Shown here one piece after another: positions 1-8,927 of a DNA stretch of 64,000 nucleotides. The stretch comes from JACRLW01 sp050181465 (GTDB lineage Bacteria; Planctomycetota; UBA1135; UBA2386): positions 1-64,000 of the forward strand of contig JBFXDD010000004.1 in the NCBI GenBank assembly GCA_050181465.1. The letters run 5' to 3'. Under the pieces are notes generated by a model that did not search any database, was not told the origin of the DNA, and saw only the letters and a list, made by a program, of their open reading frames with translations. Made by a program: the position numbers and the translations under genes. Every line of letters starts with the position of its first letter. Within the stretch, counting starts at the first letter, position 1.

Positions 1-127
1 AGGAGCTACGACGGTCGACGACCGAAGCGTAGCTGTAGCTACGCTGCCAGGGAGGAGCCGTCGTAGCGACGCCGCCGGGCGCGACTTGTGGCGATCGCAG
101 CAGACGTTCACGAATGATTCGGGCTAG
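1..127 (+). repeat. Intergenic palindromic repeat, copy A (left-truncated by window)
   Basis: This is the right two thirds of a roughly 180-bp element that recurs at 18093-18270 (inverted), 27751-27933, 46325-46508 and 57824-58008. It holds the shared internal palindrome GCGTAGCTGTAGCTACGC near 27-44, the block GGAGGAGCCG, and the right terminal sequence GACGTTCACGAATGATTCGGGC. The left third lies outside the window. The right end runs into the first coding region. Confidence 0.85.
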
Positions 128-3100
128 ACTCACGCGCCACCCAGCGGCGGCACGGACCGAGACGACCCGGTTGAGCAAGCGGCGCATCTTCCTCCTCTAC
201 CTCGGCTTTCTGGCCATCCTTCTCGCCGGCACCTGGTTCGTGCTCGGTCAGACCGGGGCATCGCGCGCCTTCGTCGCGAACCTCCTCGCGCGCGTCATTC
301 GACCGGAGCACTTCTCCCTCGCGGATGCCGCCGTCGACCTCGGCGGCGGCGTGGTCACGCTGCGCGGATTGACCGTCGCGACGCCGCCCTCGGCGGGTGG
401 TGGCGCGCGCATGGCTGTGGATCGAGTCGAGGTCGGCGTCGAGACCAATCCTCTCGGTCAGCCCGGTCGAGTCCGCGAGTTGACGCTCACCGGGTTGGAT
501 CTGGAGATCGATCTGATCGACGGTCGCGTGCCGGACCTGAGCCAACTCTGGATTCAGGCGCCGCAACCGGAAGCGAAAGACGAGACGGCCCCACCGCCGC
601 CGCTCCTGATTCGCAGCTCGCGTCTTCGCCTCCGTCTCGCGGCAGGCCGGGCTCCGCTCGAGTTCCGCGATCTCGAACTGGATCTGCTCCCGGCCGAGCC
701 GGACAGCCCACTGTTGGTTCTGCGCGGGTCCATGACGGGGCCGGGCGGCAACTTCCGCATCTCGGGCTCCGGTGACGTCACGACGCGGTCGGGCCGAGTG
801 ATGCTGCAGAGCGCGGCACTCGTGCTGAGCAGCGAACTCGCAGCGAACTACCACCCGCGAGCCGGCGACCTAGTGGCCGAGTTCGGCGCTGCCGGTCGCA
901 TCGACGAGCTCAGCGCGTGGTGCGAATTCGCAGCGACCTCCGATCGAACCGCACCGCGCCTCGACCTGGGTTGGAAACTCACGGCGAGCGAGCTGCGATG
1001 CGATGCCCCCATGTTCCCGTACCCGATCCGCGGCGCGAGCCTTGCCGTGCAAGGCAGTTCGGCGGACGACGGCTCGGCGGTGTTCCGGCTCGAACACAGC
1101 GACGACGACGGCCGACTCGAAGCCCGCGGGGAACTCCGCGACCTGTTCCGCGGCAGTCCGCGCGGCGAGGTCGGTGTCACGGCCAGCGCCATGCGGGTCG
1201 GTCCCAGGATCGGCCGTGCGCTGGCAAGGATCCCCGACGCACGGCGTGTGTGGGACGCGTTCTCGCCAACCGGCGGCGAGGCCGACGCCGAACTCCGACT
1301 CCTGCTTCCGGGCGGCAATGAGAAGCCCGACTTCACGATGGACCTCACGATGCGCGATGTCGCAGCGCGGTTCGTCGGCTTCGTCGCGGAAGACGGCACG
1401 CGCGTCGACGGCATTCCGCTGGCACTGGCAGGCGTGAGCGGCCGCGTGCAGATCGGCAGGAACGAGATCGTCCTCGACGACCTGCGCGGCCGCATCGATG
1501 CGGGGGAACTGGCGGTGCGCGGTCGAATCGGCAAGACCGCGGCGGATCGCTCCGTTTCGTTGCACGTGAGCAGCGAGCGGTTGACCGCCTCGACCGCGGT
1601 GCGCGATGCCGTCGCGGGACTGAGCCCGGGCGTCATCGACGTCTGGGCGGATTACGAGCCACGCGGCGACGTCGGACTCGAGCTCGATGTCCGAGCCGAG
1701 CGCGGGACTCGACCCGACCTCCGACTGGTGCTGACTCCGCTCGGCGCTTCGGCCCAGTGGAGCGGCTTTCCCTGTCGCGTAGAGTCGATCGAGGGTCGCA
1801 TCGAGATCGCCGACGGTCAGCTCCATCTCGACCTCTTGGGCCGGCGAATCGACGCCCCTGTCGCGTTGCGCGGCCGGTTCACGCTTCGGGACCGCTCGGC
1901 TTCGACGCCGTCGCCGCACGCCGAACTCGCGCTGCGAACCGGTCCTTTGCCGATCGATGACGAACTGCGACATGCGATGCGGGTGCTGAGCGCGAACCTC
2001 GGCGACAGCGTCGAGCGATTCGAACTGGACGGCAACGTCGCCATCACCTTGACGACTTGGCGGTCCGAACCGACCGATCCCTTCGAGTTCGACGTGCGGG
2101 CAGACTTGTCGGCGGCGTCGGCCCGCTTCGCGCTGCCCATCCGATCGATCGAAGGTCCGATCTTCGCACATGGTTCGGGTCAGACTGCGGCGATCGAACT
2201 CTCGGGGGTGCGCGGTGCGATTCTCCAACCGGGGACCGAGGCGGCGACCGCCTTCGTGCAGGGCACCATCCACACGTCGAGCACCGGCTCCGAACTGGAT
2301 CTGACCGCAGTCGTGCGCGCCCTTCGGCTCGACCGCACTCTCGGCGAAGCACTCGAGTCCATGTCGATCGTCGATCTCGACACCTGGGACCTGCTGCGCC
2401 CGTCGGGTCGCATCGACGTGGTCTGGCGACGCACCGCGCGTGGAGCCGACGACGATCACCAGAGCATGCGCATCCAACTCGAGGGCGTGGGTGCGGAGGC
2501 GGAGTTCCTCCCGGCACCGGCGATGAACGTCCGCGGCGAGGTGAACATCGTCGATGGTCTCGCGACCCTCGGTGAGCTTCGCGGGCGCATGGCCGGTGCG
2601 GAGTTCACCGTCCTCGATGGCACCATCGCGCACGACGGCGAGGCGACGAGTCTGCGGATTCGCGTCGCGAGCGACGACTTTCCGCTCGATGCGCGGATGG
2701 CCAACCTGTTGTCGGGGCCGATGCGCTCGACGTGGCTCGACCGCGACATCGATGGTCGCGTCGCGATCCGCGATCTCACCGTCGATCTGCGGATGCCCGA
2801 CCTGGCCGACGGTTTCACGACGCGACTGAGCGGACGATTGATCGCGAAGGGCGTCTCCGCGTCGCTCGGAACCGAGTTGCGGGACTTCCGCGGCACGATC
2901 GCGATCGACGACGCCCACTTCGATCTGGTCGGCGGAAGAGTTCGCGGCTCGCTGGCGGCCGCGTCGTTCGGACTGCTCGCCATCACGGCCGAAGACGTCT
3001 CCGCACGCTTCGACGCCGACGCGAATTCGGTGCGCTTCAGCAGCCTGCTCGGCCGAACCTTCGGTGGGTCCTTCGCGACGATCGATTCGAGCGACGGCGA

Positions 3101-3695
3101 CCTCGTCTATCGGTTCAGAGCACCCGGTACCTTGTCCTTCGGGTTGCGATGGAACGACATCGACCTGACCCGCGTGATGCGCGGTGCCCGCAATCTGCGC
3201 GGCAGCGTCTCCGGTGAGTTCCAACTCGAACGACTCGAAGGTGCCGATCTCGTCGACCTGCGTGGATCCGGCAAGGTCTCGATTCGCGGCGGCGACCTCG
3301 GCGCCGTCCCGGCGTTCACCGCCATCTACAGCTACCTGCCCGAGTCGCGACGGCCGCGCTTCGACAGCTTCAGCGCGACGCTCGCCGTCGCCGAACGAAA
3401 GGTCGACATCCAGAGCCTGGAGCTCAGCTCCCCGCTCCTGAGTGCGACCGGTCGCGGCAACGTCGACCTTGCCGGCTGGATCGACATGCGCATCGACTTC
3501 CCTGATCTGTTCGGCAAGGACGCCGACATCCTGGTGATTCCAGGGGTGCTGAGAAACGTGGCCAGCGGTTTGGCGCAGTTCCAGATCCACGGCGAACTCC
3601 GCAATCCGCGAGTCCGACCCTTGTGGATCGGTCGCGAGGCCGCGGGCACCGTGCCGCTCGGGCCTCTCCCTGCGAGCAAGCGAGACGACCGTTGA
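114..3695 (+). CDS. AsmA/TamB-like membrane-anchored envelope protein
   Basis: A 1193-aa protein with one N-terminal membrane helix (about residues 25-44) followed by over 1100 residues of beta-rich, repetitive sequence with many short amphipathic strands. The last 250 residues resemble the AsmA C-terminal region. AsmA-like proteins are anchored in the inner membrane, span the periplasm and are linked to outer-membrane lipid homeostasis; that role is inferred here from architecture alone. The ATG at 114 lies inside the right end of repeat copy A, where other copies read ATC, so the real start may be the in-frame TTG at 171 just before the membrane helix. The stop overlaps the next start as TGATG, so it is probably co-transcribed with the nucleotidyltransferase and ruvX. 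Confidence 0.8.
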   Translation: MIRARLTRHPAAARTETTRLSKRRIFLLYLGFLAILLAGTWFVLGQTGASRAFVANLLARVIRPEHFSLADAAVDLGGGVVTLRGLTVATPPSAGGGARMAVDRVEVGVETNPLGQPGRVRELTLTGLDLEIDLIDGRVPDLSQLWIQAPQPEAKDETAPPPPLLIRSSRLRLRLAAGRAPLEFRDLELDLLPAEPDSPLLVLRGSMTGPGGNFRISGSGDVTTRSGRVMLQSAALVLSSELAANYHPRAGDLVAEFGAAGRIDELSAWCEFAATSDRTAPRLDLGWKLTASELRCDAPMFPYPIRGASLAVQGSSADDGSAVFRLEHSDDDGRLEARGELRDLFRGSPRGEVGVTASAMRVGPRIGRALARIPDARRVWDAFSPTGGEADAELRLLLPGGNEKPDFTMDLTMRDVAARFVGFVAEDGTRVDGIPLALAGVSGRVQIGRNEIVLDDLRGRIDAGELAVRGRIGKTAADRSVSLHVSSERLTASTAVRDAVAGLSPGVIDVWADYEPRGDVGLELDVRAERGTRPDLRLVLTPLGASAQWSGFPCRVESIEGRIEIADGQLHLDLLGRRIDAPVALRGRFTLRDRSASTPSPHAELALRTGPLPIDDELRHAMRVLSANLGDSVERFELDGNVAITLTTWRSEPTDPFEFDVRADLSAASARFALPIRSIEGPIFAHGSGQTAAIELSGVRGAILQPGTEAATAFVQGTIHTSSTGSELDLTAVVRALRLDRTLGEALESMSIVDLDTWDLLRPSGRIDVVWRRTARGADDDHQSMRIQLEGVGAEAEFLPAPAMNVRGEVNIVDGLATLGELRGRMAGAEFTVLDGTIAHDGEATSLRIRVASDDFPLDARMANLLSGPMRSTWLDRDIDGRVAIRDLTVDLRMPDLADGFTTRLSGRLIAKGVSASLGTELRDFRGTIAIDDAHFDLVGGRVRGSLAAASFGLLAITAEDVSARFDADANSVRFSSLLGRTFGGSFATIDSSDGDLVYRFRAPGTLSFGLRWNDIDLTRVMRGARNLRGSVSGEFQLERLEGADLVDLRGSGKVSIRGGDLGAVPAFTAIYSYLPESRRPRFDSFSATLAVAERKVDIQSLELSSPLLSATGRGNVDLAGWIDMRIDFPDLFGKDADILVIPGVLRNVASGLAQFQIHGELRNPRVRPLWIGREAAGTVPLGPLPASKRDDR

Positions 3696-4789
3696 TGACC
3701 CGAGCACCCCTCCAAGTGGTGATCCTCGCCGGCGGTTCCGGCACCCGATTCTGGCCGGCCGGCCGTGTCGATCGTCCCAAGCAACTGCTGCCGCTCGCCC
3801 ACGGTCGCTCTCTTCTCGGCGCCACGATCGATCGCGTCGCGCCACTTTGCGGCCTCGACTCGATCTGGATCGCGACGAGTGCTGCGCTCGGCGAAACCAT
3901 CGCGGCGGCCGTCCCTGAGATACCTTCGGAGCGGATCCTCCTCGAACCCGAGGCCCGTGACACCGCGCCCTGCGCGGCGCTCGCCGCGGCGTGCATCGAC
4001 GCCGCGGTGCCGGGCGCGCCGATCGCGATGCTCCCCGCAGATCACCTCATCGCTCCGGCGGAGACCTTCCGTGATCTGCTGCGCCGCGGTGAGAACCTCG
4101 CGCGACGCGGCCACAGCTTGGTCACCTTCGGCATCCGGCCAACCTTTGCGGCAACCGGTTTCGGCTACATCGAGCCCGGCGAGGTCGTCGACGACGAGTC
4201 GCCGATCGCACGGCGCGTCGTCCGCTTCCGGGAGAAGCCCGATCGCGCGACGGCCGAGGCCTTCCTCCGCGACGGTCGGATGTTGTGGAACAGCGGCATG
4301 TTCGTGTGGACCGCCGACGCACTGCACCGAGCGATGCGCGTCACGTCGCCCGAGTTGGCCGACGTCGCCTTGGGCCTCGCCGAAGCGGCACGCGCCGGGG
4401 ATCCACAGCGCCTCGCGACCGCCTTTGCGCGCGCACCGAAGACCAGCGTGGACTTCGCGGTGATGGAGCGAGCACCCGACGTGACCGTGGTCGACTGCGC
4501 GCTCACTTGGAATGATGTCGGCTCATTCGCTGCACTGGGAGCGATCGCCCCCACCGATGAGGCAGGCAACGTGCGCGCGTTGTTCGACGGCGCTCGCGCG
4601 GTCACACTCGACGCGAGGGACTGTGTCGTCTACGGCGAAGGAAAGCGCACCGTCGCGCTGCTCGGCGTGAACGACCTGATCGTCGTCAGCGTCGGCGATG
4701 CGGTCCTGGTGTGCGCTCGCGATCGAGCCGAGGACATCAAGCGGCTCCAATCCGAATTGCGTCGACTGGGCTACGGCGACGTGCTGTGA
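3695..4789 (+). CDS. manC: Mannose-1-phosphate guanylyltransferase
   Basis: A 364-aa sugar nucleotidyltransferase that would make GDP-mannose from GTP and mannose-1-phosphate for polysaccharide or glycan synthesis. The N-terminal signature ILAGGSGTRFWP (about residues 10-21) and the DRPKQLL motif are diagnostic, and AMLPADHLI is the usual mid-domain motif. FREKP and WNSGMFVW follow in the expected order. The length fits the single-domain form without a fused phosphomannose isomerase. The start was placed at the ATG that overlaps the upstream stop (TGATG); the frame is open further upstream but lacks family similarity there. The 3' end overlaps the GTG start of ruvX by four bases. Confidence 0.92.
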   Translation: MTRAPLQVVILAGGSGTRFWPAGRVDRPKQLLPLAHGRSLLGATIDRVAPLCGLDSIWIATSAALGETIAAAVPEIPSERILLEPEARDTAPCAALAAACIDAAVPGAPIAMLPADHLIAPAETFRDLLRRGENLARRGHSLVTFGIRPTFAATGFGYIEPGEVVDDESPIARRVVRFREKPDRATAEAFLRDGRMLWNSGMFVWTADALHRAMRVTSPELADVALGLAEAARAGDPQRLATAFARAPKTSVDFAVMERAPDVTVVDCALTWNDVGSFAALGAIAPTDEAGNVRALFDGARAVTLDARDCVVYGEGKRTVALLGVNDLIVVSVGDAVLVCARDRAEDIKRLQSELRRLGYGDVL

Positions 4790-5250
4790 GTGCCTCGCCG
4801 CGCCGCATCCTGGCCATCGATCACGGCGCCGCCCGCACGGGTCTCGCCGCGACCGATTGGACCGGAACGATCGTGGTGCCACTGCCGCGAATCGACACCC
4901 GCGACACCGAGCGCCTCGTGAAGGCGATCGTCGAGATCGTCGCGGAACGTGACACCGAGTGCATCGTGATCGGGCTCGCTCTGGCTGCCGACGGCGGAGA
5001 AGGTCAACGAGCGAGAGACACCCGCGCCTTTGCCGCGCGACTCGCGCAGGCAACGAAGGTGGCCATCGAGTTCGTCGACGAGACGCACACCACCGACGAA
5101 GCCCATGAGCGGCTCGCCGCGATGGGGCTGCGGGCGGCGCAGCGACGTCAGGCCGCGGACAGCGTCGCGGCGATGGTCATTCTCGAACGCTTCCGCGCCG
5201 GACTACCGCGGCGCCCCCGGCCCGAAGACTCCAATCGAGAGGATGACTGA
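4786..5250 (+). CDS. ruvX: Putative pre-16S rRNA nuclease / Holliday junction resolvase-like RuvX (YqgF)
   Basis: A 154-aa RNase H-fold protein. It opens with the family motif LAIDHGAARTGLA, whose Asp is the first metal ligand, followed by VIGLAL, FVDETHTT and a C-terminal segment with ADSVAAM that supplies the last acidic residue. YqgF/RuvX proteins process the 5' end of 16S rRNA. The GTG start overlaps the manC stop as GTGA, which is preferred over an ATG 75 bases upstream because the extra residues look like out-of-frame manC translation. It is the last gene of the asmA-like/manC/ruvX operon and faces the PEP-CTERM gene tail to tail. Confidence 0.88.
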   Translation: MSASPRRILAIDHGAARTGLAATDWTGTIVVPLPRIDTRDTERLVKAIVEIVAERDTECIVIGLALAADGGEGQRARDTRAFAARLAQATKVAIEFVDETHTTDEAHERLAAMGLRAAQRRQAADSVAAMVILERFRAGLPRRPRPEDSNREDD

Positions 5251-5275
5251 CCCGTCCGGCTGAGGGCAGGTCTCT

Positions 5276-5563
5276 TCAGTTCGAAGGGGTGGAAGCGACT
5301 CGACGCCATTTCCGCGAGGAGACGGCCAAGCCGACCAGGCCGACGCCGACCAGGAGAAACGAAGTCGGCTCCGGCACCGCAGATGCTGCGGGATCGGAGT
5401 CGGGCGGTGCTGGAGGAGTAGCCGAGCGGCTTGGATCCTGATCCGCCGCGAGCACAGTGTGCACGGCGCAGGTGAGCACGGCGCAGGGAGCGCTGGATGG
5501 GTTCGGCGCCGGCGGAGACGAGCAAGCGATGCTCGCGACCAAGGCGATCACGGACGAGACCAT
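5276..5563 (-). CDS. Small PEP-CTERM sorting-domain protein
   Basis: A 95-aa protein with a hydrophobic N-terminus (possible signal peptide, residues 2-14), a Ser/Pro/Ala-rich middle and a textbook C-terminal sorting signal: VPEPTSFLLVG, a hydrophobic helix and the basic tail SSRKWRR. In other bacteria such tails are recognised by exosortase, which moves the protein to the surface or extracellular matrix. Almost no mature domain remains between the two signals, so it may be a small matrix or surface peptide. No exosortase gene is in the window. No clear ribosome-binding site precedes the ATG, so the start is uncertain. It is convergent with ruvX. Confidence 0.7.
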   Translation of the reverse strand: MVSSVIALVASIACSSPPAPNPSSAPCAVLTCAVHTVLAADQDPSRSATPPAPPDSDPAASAVPEPTSFLLVGVGLVGLAVSSRKWRRVASTPSN

Positions 5564-5708
5564 GGGGGTGCGGGTCGAGGGTGCGAAGCAGAGAGTGCGC
5601 GGGTCGAGAAGACTCGACGCCGAAGCAGATTACCACCGTAGGGGGAAGCGACAAGCGCACCGCGAATTCTGCAGCTTGTCTGAGAAAATCTTCCGACTAA
5701 GGTTGTCG

Positions 5709-6099
5709 CGGTCCGGTCTCCGGGCGATCGCCGGTCGCACGCCATGTGCGGCGGGAGGAAAGTCCGGGCTCCCTAGGGCAAGGTGGTGGGTAACGCCCAC
5801 CGCTCCGACCGCGAGGTCGGCGTAGGGAAAGTGCCACAGAAACCAAACCGCCGGCTGGCGCTCCGCTTCGGTGGAGCGCAACGGCAAGGATGAAACGGTG
5901 CGGTAAGAGCGCACCGGGGCTTCGGGCGACCGAAGCTGCCGCGGCAAACCCCACCTGGAGGAAGACCGAAGGGGGGACGCGTGGCCCGCGCGTGTCCCTC
6001 CAGAATGGTCGTTCGAGCGACGCCGCAAGGCGTCGCCTAGAGAAATGGTCGCCACCGTCTTCGGACGGGATCAGAACTCGGCTTACGGAGACCGGACAC
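5709..6099 (+). ncRNA. rnpB: RNase P RNA, bacterial type A
   Basis: The catalytic RNA of RNase P, which trims tRNA 5' leaders. Conserved elements occur in order: GAGGAAAGTCCGGGCTCC (5755-5772), CACAGAAACCAAACCGCC (5835-5852), GGTAAGAGCGCACC (5902-5915), ACCCCACCTGGAGGAAGACC (5948-5967) and AGAACTCGGCTTAC (6073-6086). The ends pair as helix P1, GTCCGGTCTCCG (5711-5722) with CGGAGACCGGAC (6086-6097), which sets the boundaries to within a few bases. The 3' end abuts the stop of the convergent kinase-like gene. Confidence 0.96.
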
Positions 6100-6102
6100 T
6101 TC

Positions 6103-6891
6103 TCACGTCGGCGCGGGCGGGTCGGCACGGCCGCCGTCCGGCGGCGCGGTTCGCATCCAGGTCGGCGGCGAGCCGTAGCGCGGCACGTGGGTCCGGATCC
6201 TGTGGGCCCGTGCGAGGATCGACCGAGCGAACGCCTTCCAGCGCGCGGGCAACCGACCGCCGCAATAGGTGCGGAGGAACCGCAGGGCCAGCGACTTGGG
6301 CTGCACGGCCAACGGCCAGGAACCCAAGAGCGCCCCCAGATCCTTGACGACCCAGCGACGTCGCCGGAGACGCCATGGGCGACGCATGCGCTCGACGTCG
6401 ATCAACGCGGGTTCGGCGGCCTCGCTACCGATCTCGGCCGCGAAGAGGTGGTTCCAATACAGGTCCCGATGCACGAAGCCGGCGCCGTGGAGACGCGCGA
6501 CGCAGCGCGCGACCGGACCGACGAGGTACTTCTCGAGCGCTCGCGGCAGCTCACCCGTCGGTGCGGACTCCAAGATCCATTCATCGAGTGCTCGGCCCGG
6601 CACGGATCGCATCAGGAGGACGCTGGCGTTGCCGACCCGGTGCACGAGGATTCGCACAGGCACGGTAAACCCGCGACTCGCCAACTCGCCCAACCACCGC
6701 CATTCGGCCACCGCATCGGCCGATCGGCCGTCTCGCAACTTGCGATACACGCGGCCGAGGCCGGGGACCTCCATCTCCCACGTCGCGCGCGTGGGCGTGT
6801 CGCGGACGAGCCGACCGCGCCGATCGGTCAGCGCATCGCCCGCGTCGCGATAGCCCAGTGCGGCGAGCTGCGCGCGTGTTGTGTCGTCCAT
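6103..6891 (-). CDS. WaaP/Kdo kinase-like lipopolysaccharide core kinase family protein
   Basis: A 262-aa kinase-fold protein of the WaaP/KdkA/InaA type. Visible kinase features are an N-lobe with VYRKLRDG, a catalytic loop FVHRDLYWNHL where the HRDxxxxN pattern is intact, and ALIDVERM in the position of the metal-binding Asp. Relatives phosphorylate heptose or Kdo of the lipopolysaccharide inner core; the substrate here cannot be read from sequence. The nearby lipid A and heptose genes (8.3-13.2 kb) support an envelope role. The start ATG at 6891 is only 68 bp from the divergent glutamate dehydrogenase start, so the two probably share a control region. Confidence 0.78.
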   Translation of the reverse strand: MDDTTRAQLAALGYRDAGDALTDRRGRLVRDTPTRATWEMEVPGLGRVYRKLRDGRSADAVAEWRWLGELASRGFTVPVRILVHRVGNASVLLMRSVPGRALDEWILESAPTGELPRALEKYLVGPVARCVARLHGAGFVHRDLYWNHLFAAEIGSEAAEPALIDVERMRRPWRLRRRRWVVKDLGALLGSWPLAVQPKSLALRFLRTYCGGRLPARWKAFARSILARAHRIRTHVPRYGSPPTWMRTAPPDGGRADPPAPT

Positions 6892-6959
6892 GGCTCGCGA
6901 GGTAGAGTCCTCCGTTCACCGCAGCAGTCGTTCGCTCCGTGTTCGGCGCCGACTTCATC

Positions 6960-8225
6960 ATGAATCCAACCCAGGTCATCGGCGAAGACAATCCCTTTGA
7001 AGCCATGCACGCCAGGTTCGACCTGGCGGCGAAGAAACTCGGCCTGGACGAGGGCTTCTATCAGATTCTGCGGACGCCCGACCGCGAGCTGACCTGCGCG
7101 ATCCCCGTCTATCTGGACGACGGCTCACTCCAGGTCTTCACCGGCTACCGCGTGCAGCACTCGCTCGCACGGGGACCCGCGAAAGGCGGCATCCGCTTCG
7201 ATCGCAACGTCACGCTCGATGAAGTTCGCGCGCTGGCCGCGTGGATGACATGGAAGTGCGCCGTCGTCAACGTGCCGTTCGGCGGCGGCAAGGGCGGCGT
7301 AGTCTGCGACCCCCGCAAGCTGTCCTTGCCCGAGCTCGAACGCGTCACACGGCGCTACGTCGCGGGGATCATGGACATCATCGGTCCGGACCGCGACGTG
7401 CCGGCACCCGACATGGGCACCGACGGCCGAGTGATGGCGTGGATCATGGACACCTACGCGATGCACATGCGCCACGCATCGACGGCCGTGGTCACCGGCA
7501 AGCCGGTCGAGCTGGGCGGCTCGCAAGGCCGCATCGAGGCGACCGGTCGCGGACTGCAGATCGCGACGCGCGAAGCGCTGCGGGTTCTGTCCCGCGACGC
7601 GAACACGTGCCGCGCCGCCGTGCAGGGCGCGGGCAACGTCGGCCAGGTCACCGCACACTTCCTCGGACAGATGGGCGTGAAGGTCGTCGCGATCTCCGAC
7701 ATCACGGGCGCGATCGTGAACGAGAAGGGGCTCGACGTCGAAGCGATCCGCGCACATCTCGCGAAGACACGCACGCTCGAGGGCTACGAAGGCGGCGATC
7801 GCATCACGAACGCCGACTTGCTCGAGTTGCCGGTCGACATCCTGGTTCCGGCGGCGACCGAGAACGTGATCACGAGCCGCAATGCTCAGCGCATCAAGGC
7901 TTCGATCCTGGTCGAGGGTGCGAACGGCCCCGTCACGGCTGCGGCCGACAAGATCCTCGACGACAAGGGAGTCTTCGTCGTGCCCGATATCCTTGCCAAC
8001 GCGGGCGGCGTGACGGTCTCCTACTTCGAGTGGGTGCAGGACCGCATGGGTTACTTCTGGTCCGAGGACGAAGTGAACACTCGCCTCGAGACCATGATGG
8101 TCAAGGCGTTCCAGGACGTCGTCGACATGGCTCGCCGCTTCGAGTGCGGCAATCGGATCGGTGCCTACATGCTCGGCGTGGATCGCGTGGCAAAGGCCAC
8201 CAAGATGCGCGGCATCTACGCCTGA
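6960..8225 (+). CDS. gdhA: Glutamate dehydrogenase (Glu/Leu/Phe/Val dehydrogenase family)
   Basis: A 421-aa hexameric-type glutamate dehydrogenase that interconverts glutamate with 2-oxoglutarate and ammonium. The N-terminal substrate domain carries YRVQHSLARGPAKGGIR and the active-site loop VPFGGGKGG with the catalytic-lysine context. The C-terminal Rossmann domain has VQGAGNVG. Size and motif order resemble the NAD-linked catabolic branch (RocG/GudB), but cofactor preference is not certain. The ATG at 6960 is preferred over an in-frame GTG 21 bases upstream because it begins the region resembling the family. It is monocistronic, divergent from the WaaP-like gene and convergent with the adenylyltransferase. 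Confidence 0.93.
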   Translation: MNPTQVIGEDNPFEAMHARFDLAAKKLGLDEGFYQILRTPDRELTCAIPVYLDDGSLQVFTGYRVQHSLARGPAKGGIRFDRNVTLDEVRALAAWMTWKCAVVNVPFGGGKGGVVCDPRKLSLPELERVTRRYVAGIMDIIGPDRDVPAPDMGTDGRVMAWIMDTYAMHMRHASTAVVTGKPVELGGSQGRIEATGRGLQIATREALRVLSRDANTCRAAVQGAGNVGQVTAHFLGQMGVKVVAISDITGAIVNEKGLDVEAIRAHLAKTRTLEGYEGGDRITNADLLELPVDILVPAATENVITSRNAQRIKASILVEGANGPVTAAADKILDDKGVFVVPDILANAGGVTVSYFEWVQDRMGYFWSEDEVNTRLETMMVKAFQDVVDMARRFECGNRIGAYMLGVDRVAKATKMRGIYA

Positions 8226-8274
8226 GGCGGCGTCAAGCCGCGAACTCCCGTCTCGCAGACCCCGCTGCCGCGCG

Positions 8275-8298
8275 GCGGCGCGCATGCTCGCGCGCCGC
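8275..8298. terminator. GC-rich hairpin between convergent genes
   Basis: A nine-base-pair inverted repeat, GCGGCGCGC (8275-8283) with GCGCGCCGC (8290-8298), and a six-base loop. It sits between the stop of glutamate dehydrogenase and the stop of the convergent adenylyltransferase. There is no T tract on either side, so a bidirectional terminator is inferred only from position and stem strength. Confidence 0.4.
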
Positions 8299-8306
8299 AG
8301 TCGAAC

Positions 8307-8819
8307 TCACTCGCCTTTCTTGCGGCGGATCTTCGCGAGCAGCTTCGTCGTCGAGTGATCCTTCTTGTCACCGACGAAGACCGGCTTGATCCCGAGTCGC
8401 TTGAGGGTGTCGCGCTCCGGCAGAGTCTTGGCGGTGTAGTCGGTGCCCTTCGCATAGAAATCGGGCGCGAGGAGCTCCAGGATCGCATCGGCCGTCGACT
8501 CGGCGAAGGAGGTCACGTAGTCGACGAACCAGAACCCGGAGAGCAACTCCATTCGCTCGTCGAGCGGCAGGATCGGCCGTCCCTTGCCCTTGTTCGCTTC
8601 CGTGGAAGCATCATCGTTGACCGCGACCACCAGGAAGTCCGCCCGTGCGCGCGCGTCCTCGAGTGCCCGCATGTGTCCCACATGCAGCAGGTCGAAGACG
8701 CCGTTCGTGAGCACGACGGTCTTGTTCTGGAGTCGGAGGCCCTGCAGCAGCGGACGCAACTGCTTCGCCTCTTCGAAAATCTTGTCCTTCGAGCGCAGGT
8801 GACGTGGAACGACGACCAA
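8307..8819 (-). CDS. Heptose-type adenylyltransferase (RfaE2-like cytidylyltransferase family)
   Basis: A 170-aa single-domain nucleotidyltransferase with TNGVFDLLHVGHM, where HVGH is the nucleotide-binding HxGH motif, and LLAPDFYAKGTDY further on. It resembles the C-terminal half of HldE, which adds AMP to D-glycero-beta-D-manno-heptose 1-phosphate. Its neighbour hldE already has such a domain, so this is a second copy or a paralogue for another sugar or alcohol phosphate. The start is a TTG at 8819 preceded by GGAGG six bases upstream, a good Shine-Dalgarno site. It is the last gene of the minus-strand lipid A/heptose operon. Confidence 0.82.
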   Translation of the reverse strand: MVVVPRHLRSKDKIFEEAKQLRPLLQGLRLQNKTVVLTNGVFDLLHVGHMRALEDARARADFLVVAVNDDASTEANKGKGRPILPLDERMELLSGFWFVDYVTSFAESTADAILELLAPDFYAKGTDYTAKTLPERDTLKRLGIKPVFVGDKKDHSTTKLLAKIRRKKGE

Positions 8820-8927
8820 ACGATGCCTCCGAGAAACACAGTGGCAGGGAGCGAACGGTCGGGAAGATACTCGCGCTGCGGTGGACCGATAAGCCTTTTC
8901 CGACCCACCAGTCGCCGATGCCTGACC

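Noticed and set aside
870..3845. A 991-codon open frame on the minus strand
   Set aside because: It is antisense to the AsmA-like gene, with Arg/Asp/Glu/His-rich composition produced by GC-rich codon bias in the opposite frame and no recognisable domain.
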